Shown: piece by piece, positions 17,717-27,063 of the stretch
Numbering within the stretch: the first letter of the stretch is position 1
How the letters are laid out: the number at the start of each line of letters is the position of its first letter
Assembly (NCBI RefSeq): GCF_016405965.1
Contig: NZ_JAEFCD010000038.1
Location: forward strand, 1-34,946
Direction of reading: 5' to 3'
DNA length: 34,946 nt
Source: Alteromonas sp. IB21
GTDB taxonomy: Bacteria > Pseudomonadota > Gammaproteobacteria > Enterobacterales > Alteromonadaceae
Translations under genes and position numbers: made by a program
The notes under the pieces: generated by a model
Seen by the model: the letters and a program-made list of their open reading frames with translations, nothing else
The model's database searches: none
What the model was told of the DNA's origin: nothing

Positions 17717-18546
17717 AGCTAAATTACTTGCTCTTTTTTTGCTACTGCTACCTTATTCATTAGCACATGCAGCAACAACTATTGACGATTTAATCAGACA
17801 AAATGAGCTACAAGTATCTATTGAAGTTGTAAACGATAGACCTGTGATAGTTGGTCAAGAAGTAACGATAAAACTGCGAATTGCAACATCCACTTGGTTT
17901 AAAGGGTCGGTAACATTCACTTTGCCAGAAATTGATAACGCCATTGTTATCCAGCGCAGTAATTTTGGCCTAAATAGTAGCGAACACCTCAATGGTAAAC
18001 GGTGGACGGTGCATGAAAAAGAGTTTTCGATATTTCCGCAACAAGCAACTAACTATATGGTTCCTGAATTTGAAGTTAGCATGAAAATTCATGTTATTGG
18101 TCAAGGTGATATTGAAGGAATCATACTAACTAACCCTATAGTCTTCAGCGCCTTAGTACCAAAGCAATTGCAAAATAGTCTTGATGAAAACAGCCAATGG
18201 TGGGCAGCTAATCACTTGGCTATTAAACAAGCTTGGGATAAAGATTTAACACAGTTATTGCCTGGTGATGCTGTCACTCGCACTATCACCATTGAAGCAG
18301 ACGGCTTACTTGCCATGATGCTACCTGAAATAAACCACAATACCATTCATGGTTTACCTCATTACTTATCGACACCAGAGCTTATCGACAACAACAACCG
18401 AGGCAACAAGCTTGCAACGCGCATTCAAAAGTTCACTTATATCGTTGAGCAGCAAGGAAAAGTGGTTATTCCAAAAATCAAACTTGCTTGGTGGGACAAT
18501 AACGCTCAAACCCTTAAACATGCACAACTTGATTCACAACCAATAG
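17709..18546 (+). pseudogene. batD: batD, 5' part, interrupted by an IS30-family element
   Basis: BatD-like proteins are exported, membrane-anchored partners of the VWA proteins. This part has a signal peptide (MSKAKLLALFLLLLPYSLAHA) and the start of the beta-rich extracytoplasmic region, about 279 residues, ending in LDSQPI. The frame then runs into the insertion sequence and stops at 18728, giving a chimeric 339-residue product without the membrane anchor. Removing the element plus one copy of the AG duplication joins it in frame to the 3' part as SQPIAIGSLTVG, giving an ancestral protein of 430 residues. The disruption therefore appears recent and otherwise clean. Confidence 0.92.
18545..18546. 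repeat. Left copy of the 2-bp target duplication (AG)
   Basis: AG directly precedes the left inverted repeat and recurs at 19636-19637 directly after the right one. Two-base duplications are usual for IS30. Restoration of the batD frame when one copy is removed supports this boundary. Confidence 0.75.
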
Positions 18547-19635
18547 CCCGATTTCAGATAATAAGTGCGACATTCATGGAAAGGTGTAGAAGAGGAGGCC
18601 AACTGCTAAAAGTGGTACGCTCTTCTCGTCAAAGAAACAAGCAGTACTACCATGAATTATCAGCAGTTGACCGAGGGCAGAAGATATCAGATTTCGGCTC
18701 TTTTGGAACGGGGAATTTCGGTTTCTGAAATAGCTAAAACTGTTCAGTGCCATCGCTCTACGGTATACCGGGAGCTTAAACGCGGCCGCAAGGGCAGACA
18801 TTATTGTCCTAACGAAGCCCAGATGTTATCAATCAAAAAACGCACATCAGCGCGTAAATACCGTATACCACAGGAGCGTGTTGATTTTATCCGCTTGCTT
18901 TTAGAAGCGGATTGGAGCCCAGAGCAAATTTCCAGTGTATTAACGAAAGTCGGTGCCGCTGTCAGCCATGAGTGGATCTACCGATTTGTTGCACAGGATA
19001 AACGCTTGGGTGGCAAGCTATATCGCCATTTGAGACAAGGACACAAGCGGTATCGTCGCGGTAAAAAAGAAAAAGCGCCCGCTATCAAGAATGCCGTTTC
19101 TATCGATGTTCGGCCAAGCATCGTTGACAGTAAGGAGCGATTTGGTGATTGGGAAATCGACACTGTCTTAGGCAAACACGGCACTGGGGCTATGGTGACT
19201 ATTTTGGAGCGTAAAACACGATTTTACGTGGTAAAAAAAGTGCCATCTAAGTCAGCAGATGATGTCACCAAAGCAACCATAGAGCTACTCATGCCTTATA
19301 AGGAGCATGTGCATACCATCACGGCAGATAACGGGAGAGAGTTTGCAGGTCATGAAACCATCGCAAAGGAGTTGGAAGCTGATGTGTATTTTGCCCACCC
19401 TTATAGCTCTTGGGAGCGTGGAGCCAATGAGAATGCTAACGGCCTTTTAAGGCAATATGTGAAAAAAGGAACCGATCTAACAACAGTAACGGATAGCGAT
19501 ATTGAATTCGCTCTATCGCGAATAAATTATCGACCAAGAAAGTGTTTAGGCTTCAAGCAGCCAGCGATTGTATTTAAAGAAATGGCATTGGCTGCTTGAT
19601 ATTGACGAGTGTCGCACTTCGCAGTTGAATTCGGG
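18547..19635 (+). mobile_element. IS30-family insertion sequence (1089 bp), intact
   Basis: The terminal inverted repeats are about 29 bp and imperfect. The left end reads CCCGATTTCA then AAGTGCGACATTC. The complement of the right end reads CCCGAATTCA then AAGTGCGACACTC, in the same register. One full transposase gene lies between them. A 2-bp AG duplication flanks it. Its base composition looks more GC-rich than the neighbours, suggesting recent arrival. It disrupts batD and may be polar on the downstream hydrolase gene. Confidence 0.92.
18652..19599 (+). CDS. IS30-family transposase
   Basis: A 315-residue DDE transposase, apparently intact. The N-terminal helix-turn-helix is LTEGRRYQISALLERG, then VSEIAKTVQCHRSTVYRELK. 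The catalytic triad is Asp170 (DWEIDTV), Asp226 (TADNGREF) and Glu260 (ERGANENANG), and the D-33-E spacing is the IS30 hallmark. It has the family C-terminus INYRPRKCLGFKQPAIVF. It sits between the inverted repeats in the same orientation as the interrupted batD. Confidence 0.97.
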   Translation: MNYQQLTEGRRYQISALLERGISVSEIAKTVQCHRSTVYRELKRGRKGRHYCPNEAQMLSIKKRTSARKYRIPQERVDFIRLLLEADWSPEQISSVLTKVGAAVSHEWIYRFVAQDKRLGGKLYRHLRQGHKRYRRGKKEKAPAIKNAVSIDVRPSIVDSKERFGDWEIDTVLGKHGTGAMVTILERKTRFYVVKKVPSKSADDVTKATIELLMPYKEHVHTITADNGREFAGHETIAKELEADVYFAHPYSSWERGANENANGLLRQYVKKGTDLTTVTDSDIEFALSRINYRPRKCLGFKQPAIVFKEMALAA

Positions 19636-19637
19636 AG
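19636..19637. repeat. Right copy of the 2-bp target duplication (AG)
   Basis: AG follows the right inverted repeat and matches 18545-18546 on the left. Confidence 0.75.
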
Positions 19638-20092
19638 CCATCGGCTCACTTACTGTTGGGCAACAGTTTCAGTTGTATATAACTAAAAACCTAACCATAT
19701 TTTTTTACCTATTATGTGCTCTATGCTTACTTATTGGTTATTTAGTTTTTATTAGAAAAAGAACTAATAATTCAAATCAAGATAAACACCGAACAAAAAA
19801 GATCAAAGCTCAGCTAAAACAAGCGATAAAAAGCAATGACCACAAAAGCTTTATAAAATGGGCTTATATTTACTTAGACACTGTTACTAAGTCTAACAAC
19901 ATAAATCTATTAACTAAGGAACTCAGCAGAGAAGAAAATTCGGCAACTAGTTCATTATTTGAAAGCGTTTTTTCGCCAGTATCTTCAGATAAACAAACTG
20001 ATCGGCTCTCAAAAAGCTATCTCAAGGCGTTAAATAAAAATAGTAAAGTAATAACAAAACCTAAAACACCAAACATTAACCCTAAGGGTTGA
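19638..20092 (+). pseudogene. batD: batD, 3' part, separated by the IS30-family element
   Basis: About 150 codons of the BatD C-terminus: IGSLTVGQQFQLYITKNL, a transmembrane helix (IFFYLLCALCLLIGYLVFI), and a Lys-rich cytoplasmic tail. The frame is open upstream into the element, where a start codon at 19568 exists, so a signal-less membrane fragment could in principle be made. As a BatD it is non-functional. Confidence 0.9.
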
Positions 20093-20117
20093 TCTATCTA
20101 CTGAAGTAATAAAGATC

Positions 20118-20894
20118 ATGAACATAACAACGCAATACATCGATTTAAATAGCGGCAAAGTTTTCGTAAAAATATGGACACCAGAATCTATAGAAAATAA
20201 AGCGCCTATTGTGCTATTACACGATTCACTTGGTTCAGTAAATCAATGGAAAGACTTCCCTCTTCAACTAGCAACTAAATTATCTAGACAGGTTATTGCC
20301 TACGACAGACTTGGTTTTGGGAGTTCAGACGCTAGAGAGCAATTACCATCTCTTAACTTTATAGAAGAAGAAGGCTTAGTTTACTTTCCTCAAATCAAGG
20401 CTAAATTAGGTTTAACAGAATATTTAGTACTTGGTCATAGTGTTGGTGGTGCAATGGCTATTAACATTGCCGCACAAGATAAGGAATGTTTATCAATTAT
20501 AACCATTGCCGCACAAGCATTTGTTGAAGATCTTACAATTAGCGGTATTGAGCAGGCAAAATCTGTCTTTCAACAACCTCAGCATTTCGAGAAACTAGTT
20601 AAGTGGCATGGTGATAAAACGCGATGGGTAATAGATGCATGGACAGAAGTTTGGCTAAACCCTGAGTTTCGCACTTGGCAACTAACAGTAGCAAGCAAAA
20701 TTACTTGTCCAGTACTAGCATTACATGGTGAAAAAGATGAATATGGCTCTGTCGCTTTTCCAAGCTATATAGTTGAACAATCCACAGGTCAAGCTCAACT
20801 GAATATTATTCAAAGCTGTGGTCATATGCCCCATAAGACCCACACGAAACAAGTACTATTAGCAATAGATGATTTTATTAATGATCTTTCTTAA
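20118..20894 (+). CDS. Alpha/beta-hydrolase
   Basis: A 258-residue cytosolic alpha/beta-hydrolase. The oxyanion region is LLHDSLGS (33-40), the nucleophile is Ser108 in GHSVGG, the acid is Asp207 in HGEKDEYG and the base is His236 in CGHMPH; this is a complete triad. It has no signal peptide. It starts 25 bases after the batD stop codon and is the last gene before a terminator, so it is probably transcribed with the Bat operon and may be affected by the IS30 insertion. The substrate (ester, lactone or haloalkane type) cannot be told. Confidence 0.88.
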   Translation: MNITTQYIDLNSGKVFVKIWTPESIENKAPIVLLHDSLGSVNQWKDFPLQLATKLSRQVIAYDRLGFGSSDAREQLPSLNFIEEEGLVYFPQIKAKLGLTEYLVLGHSVGGAMAINIAAQDKECLSIITIAAQAFVEDLTISGIEQAKSVFQQPQHFEKLVKWHGDKTRWVIDAWTEVWLNPEFRTWQLTVASKITCPVLALHGEKDEYGSVAFPSYIVEQSTGQAQLNIIQSCGHMPHKTHTKQVLLAIDDFINDLS

Positions 20895-20931
20895 CTCAAG
20901 AAGACGAAGACATTAAAACGAACTCAATATA

Positions 20932-20968
20932 AAAGCCCTATAGCTCATTAAAGTAACTATAGGGCTTT
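20932..20968. terminator. Bidirectional terminator between convergent genes
   Basis: A perfect 12-bp stem, AAAGCCCTATAG with CTATAGGGCTTT, has a 13-base loop and A/T ends on both sides. It lies between the plus-strand hydrolase gene and the minus-strand GMC oxidoreductase gene and can serve both. Confidence 0.92.
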
Positions 20969-21000
20969 CTCAATCAGCTGGTTCAAGCAAACTCACGGTT

Positions 21001-22605
21001 TTAAGCGTTATCTTCTAAAATCATATCTGCTGCTTTTTCACCGATCATAATAGTAGGTGCGTTGGTATTACCTGAGGTTACCGTCGGCATAACAGACGCA
21101 TCAACAACACGAATACCTTCTAAACCGTGTACACGTAATCGCTCATCAACAACAGCCATATCATCATTACCCATTTTGCATGAGCCAACAGGGTGATAGG
21201 CGTGAGAAGCTTCTCTTCTTAGGTATTCTTCAATTTCTTGATCTGTATTGAGCGGTACATCAGGCTTTAATAAACAATCACGATGCTCGTTAAAGCCGTC
21301 ACTATTAAGTATATCAAGCAAACGCTTCACCCCTTCTCTTAAGTCTTTCATATCATCAGGATGTGATAACAAATTTAACTTAATGTTAGGAGGAGTCATC
21401 GGGTTACTGTCTTTTAATGTTAACTCGCCACGACTTTTAGGATTTGATGTATTAATAATTACACTATACCCCCATTTGGTCATGATTTTATAATCACGAC
21501 AATGATCACGGTAAGCTAACGGCACAACGTGTAATTGCGCATCTGGACGTTCTTTTTCTGGTGAAGTTTTAATAAAGCCACCTGCCGCAGTTGGTGGACT
21601 AGCTAACCACCCTTTACCTGCTAACGCATATTTAAACAGAGCGATGGTTGATTTAATTGTTCCCACGAGATTAAGTGCTATACCTGACTTCTTCTTACTT
21701 TTCACCACTAAAATAACGTCAGGATGATCATGTAAATTTTTGCCAACACCTGGTAAGTCATGAATAACTTCGATGCCTTTTTCTTCCAGTTCTGCTTTAG
21801 GACCTATGCCTGATAGCATCAACATTTGCGGAGAATTAAAAGTACCGCCACAAACTAATACTTCTTTTGCAGCTTTTACGGTAACCAATTTACCGTCTTG
21901 CATATATTCAACACCGACCGCTCGTTTGCCTTCAAATAATATACGTTGAACCTGAGCACCTGTTTCAACGGTTAAGTTACTGCGCTCCATTGCAGGATCT
22001 ATATAACAAGCTTTAACGCCAGCGCGTTTGCCATCTTTCACCGTAAATTGATAATAGCCAATACCTTCTTGATAATCGCCATTAAAGTCTTCATTCATTT
22101 TATAGCCTTTTTCAAGGCCTGACTTTATAAAGCCATTATAAACATCAAAACTTTCATCACCATTACTAACTTCTAGCGGACCACCAACACCGTGGTACTT
22201 ATTTTCACCACGTTCATTGTTTTCTGCTTTTTTAAAGTAAGGTAGTACATCATCATAAGCCCAGCCTTTGTTGCCCAGGCTTTCCCAATGATCGTAATCT
22301 TCCTTACAACCACGAATGTACACCATGCCGTTAATACCACTAGAGCCACCTAGCATTTTGCCGCGTGGTTGGTATTGTGTGCGATTATTCATCGACTTAT
22401 CCGCCAATGTATTATAACGCCAGTTGATGGTATTTATTTTAAAGTCTTGAATAAGTGCAGCAAAAGCACCTGGCGTTGAAACCAACTTATTGTTACCAGC
22501 ACCACCAGCTTCTAACAAACATACTTTATTGTTCGGATCGGTTGATAAGCGATGTGCTAACACGCCCCCAGCTGAACCGCCACCAATAACAATATAATCA
22601 AACAT
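21001..22605 (-). CDS. GMC-family FAD alcohol oxidoreductase
   Basis: A 534-residue flavoprotein that oxidises an alcohol to an aldehyde. The FAD-binding motif GGGSAG is at 8-13 with LLEAGG following, GMC signature 1 is around GGSSGINGMVYIRG, signature 2 is GTFNSPQMLMLSGIGP, the active-site His lies in HPVGSCKMG, and the C-terminal FAD motif is VVDASVMPTVTSGNTNAP. Similar proteins are often labelled choline dehydrogenase, but no bet genes are nearby. With an aldehyde dehydrogenase 31 bp upstream and an acyl-CoA ligase before that, a role in oxidising a long or branched alcohol is more likely. An AGGA Shine-Dalgarno precedes the ATG. It is the last gene of its operon. Confidence 0.9.
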   Translation of the reverse strand: MFDYIVIGGGSAGGVLAHRLSTDPNNKVCLLEAGGAGNNKLVSTPGAFAALIQDFKINTINWRYNTLADKSMNNRTQYQPRGKMLGGSSGINGMVYIRGCKEDYDHWESLGNKGWAYDDVLPYFKKAENNERGENKYHGVGGPLEVSNGDESFDVYNGFIKSGLEKGYKMNEDFNGDYQEGIGYYQFTVKDGKRAGVKACYIDPAMERSNLTVETGAQVQRILFEGKRAVGVEYMQDGKLVTVKAAKEVLVCGGTFNSPQMLMLSGIGPKAELEEKGIEVIHDLPGVGKNLHDHPDVILVVKSKKKSGIALNLVGTIKSTIALFKYALAGKGWLASPPTAAGGFIKTSPEKERPDAQLHVVPLAYRDHCRDYKIMTKWGYSVIINTSNPKSRGELTLKDSNPMTPPNIKLNLLSHPDDMKDLREGVKRLLDILNSDGFNEHRDCLLKPDVPLNTDQEIEEYLRREASHAYHPVGSCKMGNDDMAVVDERLRVHGLEGIRVVDASVMPTVTSGNTNAPTIMIGEKAADMILEDNA

Positions 22606-22636
22606 CTTTAATTCCTGTTGTAATAGTGTTGATGAT

Positions 22637-24073
22637 TTACTGACGAAGTAACCATTTTAAAATAGGACGCAAAAAGCCTTTATCGTACGGCGGCGCAGTG
22701 AATTTTCCAGGATAAAATTTGCCACGTTTCAGCACTGTTTTCGCCTTGCTCATCGCTTTAAAACCTTCATGACCGTGATAGTGACCAATACCAGAATCAC
22801 CAACACCGCCAAAAGGTACATCGTCACAAAGTGCATGTGAGACAACTTCATTAATACTCACACCACCCGAATGTGTATGATTTAAAATGTAGTCTTGTGT
22901 AGTTTTATCAAAGCTCATGATATAAAGACCAAGCGGACGACCACCTTGATTAATATAACTAACAGCTTCTTCTACTGATTTATAGCCTTTAATTGGTAAA
23001 ATTGGACCAAAAATTTCTTCCTGCATCACAATCATATCTTCAGTAGCATTCAACACTAAATGCGTCGGCATCATACGAGTTTTTGGATCTGGTTCCTGAC
23101 CGTTAGCAGATATTACTGTTGCTCCTTTGGCTTTGGCATCAGATAGTATTTCTTGTAAACGTTGAAAATGACGTTCAGAGTGAACACTTGAATGATCTGT
23201 TGTAGAGCTAAACGCAGGAAACATCTCTTTGAAACGCTTACAGTATGCATCTACTACAGCTTGCTCTTTACCTTCAGGACATAATATATAATCTGGTGAT
23301 AAACAAATTTGACCTGAATTAGCACATTTACCATAGATAAATCGACTTACAGCATCGTCAATGTCCATATCTGGACAAACAATCACTGGACACTTACCAC
23401 CTAACTCTAAAGTTACCGGTACTAAGTTTGCAGAAGCTGCGCGCATAACATGGCGACCTACTGCTGTTGAGCCAGTAAACATTAAATGGTTAAACGGTAA
23501 TGCAGAAAAGCGAGCAGATGCCTCTGCTTCTCCATCAAAAATTGACACTAGTGAATCATCAAACGCTTCGGCAATAATTTTCTTAGCGACTTTGTTAGTT
23601 TCAGGGTTGAACTCAGACATTTTTATCATGGCAGAGTTGCCGGCAGCAAGCGCGGTAACCAAGGGACCAAAAGTAACAATTATAGGGCCATTCCACGCAC
23701 CAATAATGCCAACTACACCAACTGGTTGATACATTAATTCAACCTTTGCAGGTCGCACTAATAAGTCCGTATGGCGAGTTTCAGTTTTCATCCACTTTTT
23801 AAGGCGCTTAACGCAGTAATCAATGTTATTAATGTTAGGTAAAACATCTAACAACAAAGTTTCTTCAGGGCTTCGGCGACCAAAGTCTTTATTTAGTGAC
23901 TCAATCAACTCATCTTGGTGGGCTAATAAAGACTTCCTTAAACGCTTTAATCGTGCAATACGCTCATCTGCTGAAGGCATAGGATTTGCTAAATAAGCTT
24001 GCTGCTGTTTTTTCAGCTGCAATGCAAATTCACAAGCTTGATCTTCAACTACCACTTGCTCTTGGGCTGACAT
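22637..24073 (-). CDS. Aldehyde dehydrogenase (coniferyl-aldehyde dehydrogenase type)
   Basis: A 478-residue NAD(P)-dependent aldehyde dehydrogenase, converting the aldehyde from the GMC enzyme to an acid. The catalytic Asn128 lies in GAWNGP, the nucleotide-binding GSTAVG at 201-206, the general base Glu223 in LELGGK and the nucleophile Cys257 in NSGQICLSP. The short N-terminus and the hydrophobic C-terminal tail (FLRPILKWLL) resemble the class-3-like/coniferyl group, which includes fatty-aldehyde enzymes that associate with membranes. It has a strong GGGGAGAG Shine-Dalgarno and lies 19 bp after the ligase gene. Confidence 0.9.
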   Translation of the reverse strand: MSAQEQVVVEDQACEFALQLKKQQQAYLANPMPSADERIARLKRLRKSLLAHQDELIESLNKDFGRRSPEETLLLDVLPNINNIDYCVKRLKKWMKTETRHTDLLVRPAKVELMYQPVGVVGIIGAWNGPIIVTFGPLVTALAAGNSAMIKMSEFNPETNKVAKKIIAEAFDDSLVSIFDGEAEASARFSALPFNHLMFTGSTAVGRHVMRAASANLVPVTLELGGKCPVIVCPDMDIDDAVSRFIYGKCANSGQICLSPDYILCPEGKEQAVVDAYCKRFKEMFPAFSSTTDHSSVHSERHFQRLQEILSDAKAKGATVISANGQEPDPKTRMMPTHLVLNATEDMIVMQEEIFGPILPIKGYKSVEEAVSYINQGGRPLGLYIMSFDKTTQDYILNHTHSGGVSINEVVSHALCDDVPFGGVGDSGIGHYHGHEGFKAMSKAKTVLKRGKFYPGKFTAPPYDKGFLRPILKWLLRQ

Positions 24074-24092
24074 AATATCTCTCCCCTAAACC

Positions 24093-25676
24093 TTAGCCAA
24101 CGGCTCTGTCTGAGTTTTCCCAATACTTTTTACGTACATCTTTCCTTAACACCTTACCAACGACAGTAAGTGGTAATTGGTCAACAATTACTATTGATTT
24201 TGGTGACTTATAACTACCTAATGACTCTTTAACAAAAGCAATTAGCTCTTGCTCTGACACCTGTTCACCTTCTCTTAGCATAACCTCGGCATGAACAGCC
24301 TCACCCCATTCTTCATGAGGAATGCCAACAACTGCTGACATAAAAATTGCGTTATGAGCATTAATTGCCGCTTCAACTTCAGTGGCATAAATATTGAAGC
24401 CACCAGAAATGATCATATCTTTTTTACGATCTACTAAGTAAATATAGCCATTTTCATCTTTATAGCCCATATCACCTGATTTCCAATAGCCGTCATAAAA
24501 CTCTTCTGCTGTTTTTTCAGGGTTGTCTAAGTAGCCTAAACAAACACCACGAGAGCGTAGCCAAAACTCACCTATTTCTCCTCTTTTTACGGGCTCGCCA
24601 TCATCGTCCATAATTTCAACTTCAACACCAGCAGTTACACGACCTGCTGAAGACAAGTGCTTATCGTCACCATTTTCACATAAATGATCAGATTTACTTA
24701 ATGAAAGCGCGATAGCAAAATGCTCAGTTGAGCCATAAGCCTGAATAAAAATATTACCGAATTTTTTCTGTAACAGTTTTAGTTTTGCAGGGCTCATCGG
24801 CGCAGCGCCATAATACATATTTTGCATGGTTGAAAAGTCAACATCTTGCACTTCTGGGATCACAAGCATACGATAAAGTATAGTTGGTACAAGAAAAGCG
24901 TGAGTTGATTTTTCTGTCTCAATGGTTTGACAATATTTCACCAAATCAGGTTCATTTAAAGTAATGTTACAACCACCACTAAAGAATGTAGGCACTAAGA
25001 ACATACCACTACCATGACTAATTGGCGCAATATGTTGCATTCTAGTATTGGTATCAAAGCAAGCTTCATCTAACGCATACAAAGTATCGCGTAAACCTAG
25101 CCAATTATCAGCACAATACACCGCTGGCTTACCTTTACCTGTCGTACCACCTGTAAAACGAATGATAGATTGATGCTCTCTATCATCAATCTCCATATTT
25201 GGATTTTCATCAGATACCTGCGCTAACAGATCCCATAAATAAAACAGGTTGTCATTACCTTCAAACTCAGAAGGAATTGGATCCATACAAACCACTTTAA
25301 TGCCATGCCCAATTAGCATTTCTAAGTGCGTTGCTAAGTGCATATTCTCTATAAATACAACTTTAGGTTTAGAATATTCTATTTGCCATTCATGCTCAGC
25401 AATAGCATCGCGTGAGTTAGTAAAAGCCCCAGTAAAATGTGATTTAAAAATAGTAGGGAAATGAAATAACGCCATGTTGTCGTTATCTAAAATATTAACA
25501 AAGCGATCATTTCTTTCCATGCCAAACGTCGTCGAAAGCATGTTCACTATTTTATTAGTTACTAAATGAAATTCTCGATAAGTAAAACGGCGGTCACGTT
25601 CTACGTTAACTATTGCTTCCAAGTCTCCCCATTTATCAACAATACTTTGGAATTGGCTGCTAAAATTAACTTTCAT
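24093..25676 (-). CDS. Acyl-CoA ligase (AMP-binding family)
   Basis: A 527-residue adenylate-forming enzyme that would activate the acid to its CoA thioester. The ATP loop is FTGGTTGKGK (174-183), A5 motif YGSTE (314-318), SGD with Asp402, DRKKDMIISGGFNIY with Arg417, and catalytic Lys508 in VVGKVLRK. All core residues are present. It is the first gene of a three-gene unit with the aldehyde dehydrogenase and GMC oxidoreductase, with 260 bp upstream that should carry a promoter. The substrate is not readable; context suggests a branched or isoprenoid acid. Confidence 0.92.
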   Translation of the reverse strand: MKVNFSSQFQSIVDKWGDLEAIVNVERDRRFTYREFHLVTNKIVNMLSTTFGMERNDRFVNILDNDNMALFHFPTIFKSHFTGAFTNSRDAIAEHEWQIEYSKPKVVFIENMHLATHLEMLIGHGIKVVCMDPIPSEFEGNDNLFYLWDLLAQVSDENPNMEIDDREHQSIIRFTGGTTGKGKPAVYCADNWLGLRDTLYALDEACFDTNTRMQHIAPISHGSGMFLVPTFFSGGCNITLNEPDLVKYCQTIETEKSTHAFLVPTILYRMLVIPEVQDVDFSTMQNMYYGAAPMSPAKLKLLQKKFGNIFIQAYGSTEHFAIALSLSKSDHLCENGDDKHLSSAGRVTAGVEVEIMDDDGEPVKRGEIGEFWLRSRGVCLGYLDNPEKTAEEFYDGYWKSGDMGYKDENGYIYLVDRKKDMIISGGFNIYATEVEAAINAHNAIFMSAVVGIPHEEWGEAVHAEVMLREGEQVSEQELIAFVKESLGSYKSPKSIVIVDQLPLTVVGKVLRKDVRKKYWENSDRAVG

Positions 25677-25936
25677 CTCTAACTCTCTTAATAATTATAA
25701 TGTTCTAATTTCATGACTATAAGTAAACTGTCTTTGAGCTCAATTATCAGGTCAAAATTGGCAAACATGCAGTTAAGTATTTACTCTAAAGTAGGCATCT
25801 TTTAATACAAAAGAACAAATACAAGAAGATGTAGAATTTTAAAAGGAATAAAAAGAGGCTAAAAGCGAGGACATTCCAAGTCAATTAGCCTACAGAGGAG
25901 AAATGCACTTACCAGTGCGAGGTTAAGTATTCGTAT

Positions 25937-27043
25937 TTACTTGTTCAGCGAATTTAAAATTTCTGCTGTATGTTGCCCAACGTTAGGAATTTCACCAATA
26001 CAAGGCTGGCTAACACTAAACTTAGGCGCAGGTGTTGGCTGTAAATATTGACCTTCACCTGTATAACAGCCACGCGCCTTAATATGCTCATGCTCAGCTG
26101 CTTCTGGAATAGATAAAACAGGTGCATAACAAGCATCAGTTCCTTCTAAAATATCGTTGCATTGTGCTTGAGTTTTACTTGCAAAAAATGCCGCCATTTT
26201 TGCTCTTGCTTGAGGCCACAACTTTTTATTGTTCTGCTGAGCAAAGTCATCATCATCAGCAAAGCCACACAATGTAACTAATTCTTTATAAAAATTAGGC
26301 TCTAACGCTTGAACTGAAACATATTTCCCGTCAGCACATTGATAAGTATTGCACCAATGAGATCCTGCGCCGAAAAAGTCTTGCCCTTTTTCTTCACGTA
26401 GCAACCCCTGCGCCCTAATACTGGTTAACAACCCCATGCTATAAATGGTGCCGTCACAAATAGCTGCATCAATCACCTGCCCTTGGCCAGTGTTTTGTGC
26501 ATATAAAAGCGCTGAAGTTATACCAATGACCAATGGTAAGGTGCCACCACCAATATCGCCCACTAAGGTTGGTGTTGGATATGGTGCATCGTCAGGTAAA
26601 CCGCCATAATGCAAGGCTCCAGTAATTGATACATAGTTGATGTCATGGCCAGCATTTTTTGCTAAAGGTCCTGTTTGCCCCCAACCAGTCATACGACCAT
26701 ATACGAGTTTTGGGTTGCGCTGATGACAAACCTCCGGTCCAAGCCCCAACTTTTCAGTAATGCCTGGGCGAAACCCTTCAATTAACACGTCTGATTGCTC
26801 AACAAGCTTCAATACTGTTTCAACATCATCAGGATTTTTTAAGTCTAGTGCAATCGACTTTTTACCACGCTTAAAAAATGAAGCATCTTTATTGCTATCT
26901 AAATCAATACCAGCGTTAGGGTTAGCCGTTTTACGTTCAATTAAAATAACCTCAGCCCCAAAGTCAGCTAGTATCATACCAGCTGCCGGACATGGCCCTA
27001 AGCCAGCCAACTCAACAACTTTTATACCGTTTAGTGGTCCCAT
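25937..27043 (-). CDS. Alpha-methylacyl-CoA racemase (CoA transferase family III fold)
   Basis: A 368-residue protein that would interconvert (2R)- and (2S)-2-methylacyl-CoA, so that branched chains can enter beta-oxidation. The three catalytic residues of the Mycobacterium enzyme (His126, Asp156, Glu241) have equivalents at a constant offset of seven: His133 in AGHDINY, Asp163 in GDIGGG and Glu248 in ALEPNFY. The N-terminal LADFGAEVILIE and FFKRGKKSIALDLK are typical. This argues for a racemase rather than a formyl- or carnitine-CoA transferase. The start ATG has a GGAG Shine-Dalgarno. A MITE-like element ends 20 bp upstream and separates it from the SDR gene, so it may have lost or gained a promoter. 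Confidence 0.88.
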   Translation of the reverse strand: MGPLNGIKVVELAGLGPCPAAGMILADFGAEVILIERKTANPNAGIDLDSNKDASFFKRGKKSIALDLKNPDDVETVLKLVEQSDVLIEGFRPGITEKLGLGPEVCHQRNPKLVYGRMTGWGQTGPLAKNAGHDINYVSITGALHYGGLPDDAPYPTPTLVGDIGGGTLPLVIGITSALLYAQNTGQGQVIDAAICDGTIYSMGLLTSIRAQGLLREEKGQDFFGAGSHWCNTYQCADGKYVSVQALEPNFYKELVTLCGFADDDDFAQQNNKKLWPQARAKMAAFFASKTQAQCNDILEGTDACYAPVLSIPEAAEHEHIKARGCYTGEGQYLQPTPAPKFSVSQPCIGEIPNVGQHTAEILNSLNK

Positions 27044-27063
27044 TTCATTTTCTCCACGTTATA

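Noticed and set aside
18555..19624. CAG triplets as the target duplication of the IS30 element
   Set aside because: They also restore the batD frame, but they fall inside matched inverted repeats in unequal positions. The outer CCCGA ends with an AG duplication fit both termini in register.
12625..20894. A MoxR/VWA-based phage-defence or ternary system
   Set aside because: Gene order and content match the housekeeping Bat operon, with no nuclease, protease effector or sensor gene that would suggest defence.
21001..24073. Choline-to-glycine-betaine genes (betA/betB)
   Set aside because: The GMC and aldehyde dehydrogenase genes superficially fit, but the aldehyde dehydrogenase is of the coniferyl type, there is no betI or choline transporter, and both are linked to an acyl-CoA ligase.
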